From NCBI RefSeq assembly GCF_022844465.1, contig NZ_JALHLP010000020.1, forward strand, positions 1-64,000: DNA of 64,000 nt, in the 5' to 3' direction. Shown one piece after another: positions 60,556 to 64,000 of the stretch. The position numbers and the translations under genes were made by a program. The DNA is from Bradyrhizobium sp. GTDB lineage: Bacteria; Pseudomonadota; Alphaproteobacteria; Rhizobiales; Xanthobacteraceae. How positions within the stretch are numbered: the stretch's first letter is position 1; each line of letters begins with the position of its first letter. Below the pieces are notes generated by a model. The model was given only the letters and a program-made list of their open reading frames with translations. It ran no database searches and was not told where the DNA came from.

Positions 60556-63513
60556 ATGTCTCGCCAGGACGCGAATGCTGCATTTGCTCTCTCCTCGTTT
60601 TTGCAGGGCACCAACGCCGCCTATATCGACGACCTCTATGCCCGCTATGAGCAGGACCCCGCATCGGTCGATCGCGACTGGCAGGAGTTCTTCAAGAGCC
60701 TGAAAGACGCCCCCGCCGACGTCCAGAAGAACGCCGGGGGCGCCTCCTGGGGGCGCGACAACTGGCCGATCACCCCGCGCGACGAGCTGACCTCGGCGCT
60801 CGATGGCAACTGGGCCACGGTGGAGAAAACCGTCGGCGCCAAGCTTTCTGCCAGGGCGCAGGCCAAGGGCGCGGAGCTCTCGGCCGCTGACGTCAACCAG
60901 GCGACGCGCGATTCGGTTCGCGCCCTGATGCTGATCCGCGCCTACCGCATGCGTGGCCACTTCCACGCCAAGCTCGATCCGCTCGGCATCGAGGCGCCGC
61001 GCGATCGCGAAGAGCTCGATCCGCGCAGCTACGGCTTTGCCGAAGCCGATTTCGACCGCAAGATCTTCCTCGACCACGTCCTTGGCCTCGAATACGGCAC
61101 GCTTCGCGAGATTGTGGCGATCTGCGAGCGCACCTACTGCCAGACGCTCGGCGTCGAGTTCATGCACATCACCAGCGCCGCGCAGAAGGCCTGGATCCAG
61201 GAGCGCATCGAGGGCCCGGACAAGGAAATCAGTTTCACCCGCGAGGGACGTCGCGCCATCCTCAACAAGCTGATTGAGGCCGAAGGCTTTGAGAAGTTCT
61301 GTGATCTCAAGTTCACCGGCACCAAGCGCTTCGGCCTCGACGGCGCAGAATCGCTGATCCCGGCGCTGGAGCAGATCATCAAGCGCGGCGGCAATCTCGG
61401 CGTAAAGGAGATCGTCCTGGGCATGCCGCATCGCGGCCGGCTTAACGTGCTGACCCAGGTGATGGGCAAGCCGCACCGCGCGCTGTTCCATGAGTTCAAG
61501 GGCGGCTCCGCCAATCCCGACGCGGTCGAAGGCTCCGGCGACGTCAAATACCATCTCGGCGCGTCGTCAGACCGCGAGTTCGACAACAACCGCATTCATC
61601 TGTCGCTGACCGCCAACCCGTCGCATCTTGAGATCGTCGATCCCGTGGTGCTCGGAAAGGTGCGCGCCAAGCAGGACCAGCACGGCGATCCGCCGGACAT
61701 GCGCATTTCCGTGCTGCCGATGCTGATGCATGGCGACGCCGCGTTCGCCGGCCAGGGCGTGGTGGCCGAATGCTTCGCCCTGTCCGACCTGAAGGGTTAC
61801 CGCACCGGCGGCTCGCTGCATTTCATCGTCAACAACCAGATCGGCTTCACCACCTATCCGCGGTATTCGCGCTCCTCGCCCTATCCCTCCGACGTCGCGA
61901 AGATGATCGACGCGCCGATCTTCCATGTGAACGGCGACGATCCGGAAGCGGTAGTCTTCGCGGCCAAGGTCGCGATCGAGTTCCGGCAGAAGTTCCACAA
62001 GCCGGTCGTCATCGACATGTTCTGCTACCGCCGCCACGGCCACAATGAGGGCGACGAGCCGGCGTTCACCCAGCCGGTGATGTACAAGAGGATCGCAACG
62101 CATCCCGGTACGGTCGAGATCTATTCCAAGCGGCTGATCGCCGACGGCGTGATAACCGAGGGCGAGGTCGAGAAGGCCAAGGCCGACTGGCGCGCGCGGC
62201 TCGATGCCGAGCTCGAGGCCGGCTCCGGCTACAAGCCGAACAAGGCCGACTGGCTCGACGGCAAATGGGCCGGCTTCAAGTCCGCCGACCAGGAAGAGGA
62301 CGCCCGTCGCGGCGTTACCGGCGTCGACGTCAATCTCCTCAAGGAGATCGGGCGCAAGATCACCAGGGTGCCGGACGGTTTCCGGGTCCACCGCACCATC
62401 CAGCGTTTCCTGGAAAACCGCGCCAAGGCGATCGACAACGGCGTCGGCATCGACTGGGCCACCGGCGAGGCGCTGGCGTTCTGCACGCTGTTGCAGGAAG
62501 GCCATCACGTCCGGCTGTCGGGACAGGACTCCGAGCGCGGCACCTTCTCGCAGCGCCATTCGGTGCTGATCGACCAGGAAGACGAGAGCCGCTACACGCC
62601 GTTCAACCATCTCGGCCACGACCAGGGTCACTACGAGGTCATCAACTCGCTGCTGTCAGAGGAGGCGGTGCTCGGTTTCGAGTACGGCTATTCGCTGGCG
62701 GAGCCGAAGGCGCTGGCGATGTGGGAAGCCCAGTTCGGCGACTTCGCCAACGGCGCGCAGGTGCTGTTCGATCAGTTCATCTCCTCCGGCGAACGCAAAT
62801 GGCTGCGGATGTCCGGTCTCGTCTGCCTGCTGCCGCATGGCTATGAAGGGCAGGGACCGGAGCACTCCTCGGCGCGGCTCGAACGTTTCCTGCAGATGTG
62901 CGCCGAAGACAACATGCAGGTAGTGTATCCCACGACGCCGGCGAATTATTTCCACGTGCTGCGCCGCCAGCTCCATCGCGAGATCCGCAAGCCGCTGATC
63001 CTGATGACGCCGAAGTCGCTGTTGCGGCACAAGCGCGCGGTATCGCGGCTGGATGAACTGGGCGCCGACGCCACCTTCCACCGCATCCTCTATGACGACG
63101 CGCAGATTCTGCCCGGCGAGAAGATCAGGCTGGTCGCGGACGACAAGATCCGCCGCGTCGTGCTGTGCGCGGGCAAGGTCTATTACGATCTGTACGAGGA
63201 GCGCGAGAAGCGCGACGTCGACGACATCTACATTTTGCGCGTCGAGCAGCTTTATCCGGTGCCGCTGAAGGCGCTGGTGCAGGAGCTCGCCCGCTTCAAG
63301 AATGCCGAAGTGGTCTGGTGCCAGGAGGAGCCGCGCAACATGGGGGCGTGGCACTTCATCGAGCCCTATCTCGAATGGGTGCTGAACCAGGTCCATGCGC
63401 CGAACCGGCGGCCCCGCTACGCCGGCCGCGCGGCCTCGGCCGCGACCGCCACCGGCTTGATGTCGAAGCACCTGGCGCAGCTCAAGGCGATGCTGGATGA
63501 GGCGCTCGGTTAG
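60556..63513 (+). CDS. sucA: 2-oxoglutarate dehydrogenase E1 component
   Basis: The 985-residue thiamine diphosphate enzyme decarboxylates 2-oxoglutarate. SSFLQGTNAAYIDDLYARYE at the N-terminus anchors E2; GMPHRGRLNVLTQVMGKP, LTANPSHLEIVDPVV, HVNGDDPEAVVFAAKVA and CYRRHGHNEGDEPAFTQP are catalytic segments, and the C-terminal half has HSSARLERFLQMCAEDNMQV. A 136-base gap separates it from sucD. AGGA precedes the ATG. Confidence 0.98.
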   Translation: MSRQDANAAFALSSFLQGTNAAYIDDLYARYEQDPASVDRDWQEFFKSLKDAPADVQKNAGGASWGRDNWPITPRDELTSALDGNWATVEKTVGAKLSARAQAKGAELSAADVNQATRDSVRALMLIRAYRMRGHFHAKLDPLGIEAPRDREELDPRSYGFAEADFDRKIFLDHVLGLEYGTLREIVAICERTYCQTLGVEFMHITSAAQKAWIQERIEGPDKEISFTREGRRAILNKLIEAEGFEKFCDLKFTGTKRFGLDGAESLIPALEQIIKRGGNLGVKEIVLGMPHRGRLNVLTQVMGKPHRALFHEFKGGSANPDAVEGSGDVKYHLGASSDREFDNNRIHLSLTANPSHLEIVDPVVLGKVRAKQDQHGDPPDMRISVLPMLMHGDAAFAGQGVVAECFALSDLKGYRTGGSLHFIVNNQIGFTTYPRYSRSSPYPSDVAKMIDAPIFHVNGDDPEAVVFAAKVAIEFRQKFHKPVVIDMFCYRRHGHNEGDEPAFTQPVMYKRIATHPGTVEIYSKRLIADGVITEGEVEKAKADWRARLDAELEAGSGYKPNKADWLDGKWAGFKSADQEEDARRGVTGVDVNLLKEIGRKITRVPDGFRVHRTIQRFLENRAKAIDNGVGIDWATGEALAFCTLLQEGHHVRLSGQDSERGTFSQRHSVLIDQEDESRYTPFNHLGHDQGHYEVINSLLSEEAVLGFEYGYSLAEPKALAMWEAQFGDFANGAQVLFDQFISSGERKWLRMSGLVCLLPHGYEGQGPEHSSARLERFLQMCAEDNMQVVYPTTPANYFHVLRRQLHREIRKPLILMTPKSLLRHKRAVSRLDELGADATFHRILYDDAQILPGEKIRLVADDKIRRVVLCAGKVYYDLYEEREKRDVDDIYILRVEQLYPVPLKALVQELARFKNAEVVWCQEEPRNMGAWHFIEPYLEWVLNQVHAPNRRPRYAGRAASAATATGLMSKHLAQLKAMLDEALG

Positions 63514-63525
63514 GAAATCACCGTT

Positions 63526-63646
63526 CGTCATGCTCCGCCTTGTGCGCAATTGCGCACTGGAGCGGGGCATCCAGTACGCCGAGCCGTTCATTCTAGGATC
63601 GCGACCGTCTCGGAGTACTGGATCGTCCGCCTCCGCGGACGATGAC
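63526..63646. repeat. Palindromic intergenic element, family B (copy 3)
   Basis: Left hairpin CGTCATGCTCCGCC to GGAGCGGGGCATCCAGTA carries the palindrome TGCGCAATTGCGCA at its tip (63543-63556); right hairpin TACTGGATCGTCCGCC to GCGGACGATGAC is plain. It is the mirror of copy 1, in which the same palindrome is on the right hairpin. It sits between sucA and sucB inside the operon. Confidence 0.86.
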
Positions 63647-63672
63647 AGTGGAATCAATTGAGGAAACAGACC

Positions 63673-64000
63673 ATGACTGAAATACGTGTTCCGACGCTCG
63701 GCGAGTCCGTCACGGAAGCCACCATCGGCCGCTGGTTCAAGAAGGCCGGCGACGCCGTGGCGGTGGACGAGCCGCTGGTCGAACTCGAGACCGACAAGGT
63801 CACCATCGAAGTGCCGGCGCCCTCCGCCGGCGTGCTCGGCGAGATCGCGGCCAAGGACGGCGAGACCGTCGCCGTCGGCGCGCTGCTCGGGCAGATCAAC
63901 GACGGCGCAACCGGCGGCGCCCGGTCGGCGCCCGTCGCCGCCAGGGCAGCGGCAGCGCCAGCGCCAGCGCCCGCTGCGGCGTCGAAATCCGCCGCCGCCG
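63673..64000 (+). CDS. sucB: 2-oxoglutarate dehydrogenase E2 (dihydrolipoyl succinyltransferase), N-terminal part
   Basis: The visible 109 residues start MTEIRVPTLGESVTEATIGR and contain the lipoyl domain with the lipoylated lysine (Lys42) in ETDKVTIEVPAP, followed by an Ala/Pro-rich hinge. The catalytic domain is past the window edge. AGGAAAC precedes ATG 63673. It follows sucA with a family B palindrome between them. Confidence 0.96.
   Translation, partial: MTEIRVPTLGESVTEATIGRWFKKAGDAVAVDEPLVELETDKVTIEVPAPSAGVLGEIAAKDGETVAVGALLGQINDGATGGARSAPVAARAAAAPAPAPAAASKSAAA

Overview
The window is GC-rich chromosomal DNA from an alphaproteobacterium, most likely Bradyrhizobium or a close relative in the Nitrobacteraceae. 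The assignment rests on gene order and protein resemblance recalled from that group: a ccmABCDG (cycVWZXY) cluster divergent from acnA, an mdh-sucCD-sucAB block with an extra small gene between sucC and sucD, and ffh-rpsP-rimM-trmD-rplS followed by leuC. Many small His/Tyr/Gly-rich exported proteins and palindromic intergenic repeats fit the same group. No phage, transposase, integrase, CRISPR, rRNA or tRNA was found, so this looks like vertically inherited core genome.

Layout. 1-2.1 kb: start of an OmpA-family gene, a stress-type flavin-binding protein coupled to a small proline-rich protein, and an FkbM methyltransferase. 2.2-4.2 kb: an SbmA/BacA-type ABC transporter. 4.3-7.9 kb: sdhCDAB. 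8.2-16 kb: TauE/SafE exporter, malonyl-CoA synthetase, an SDR, fasciclin protein, cytochrome b plus molybdoenzyme, MFS and DMT transporters. 16.3-28.3 kb: leuB, asd, carbonic anhydrase, CoA ester lyase, a c-type cytochrome, leuD, a run of small exported proteins, leuC. 28.6-32.6 kb: rplS, trmD, rimM, rpsP, ffh. 33-40.4 kb: MBL hydrolase, SIMPL and GyrI-like exported proteins, dapF-mtaB, an RluA-type synthase, ftsY-yciB. 40.6-47.1 kb: HhH protein, cytochrome c maturation genes, acnA. 47.2-56.5 kb: DUF1223, DUF2794, GNAT, Bax-inhibitor protein, a lysophospholipase-linked ABC transporter with its esterase, thpR, zapE. 56.7-64 kb: mdh, sucC, DUF1579, sucD, sucA and the start of sucB.

How the genes work together. 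The window holds much of the TCA cycle (aconitase, 2-oxoglutarate dehydrogenase E1 and part of E2, succinyl-CoA synthetase, succinate and malate dehydrogenases), c-type cytochrome assembly, leucine and lysine/threonine precursor synthesis, and co-translational protein targeting (Ffh plus FtsY).

The least ordinary content lies between the genes. At least nine palindromic elements in several families were found, some inside operons, and they appear to share interchangeable hairpin cassettes. Two sites match the alphaproteobacterial general-stress (EcfG) promoter consensus exactly; one sits so close to the start codon of the BacA-type transporter that a leaderless mRNA is suggested. An Irr-like box precedes acnA. 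A cluster of histidine-rich exported proteins with a shared segment after the signal peptide lies between leuD and leuC. No clearly new multi-gene system such as a defence island or biosynthetic cluster was recognised.
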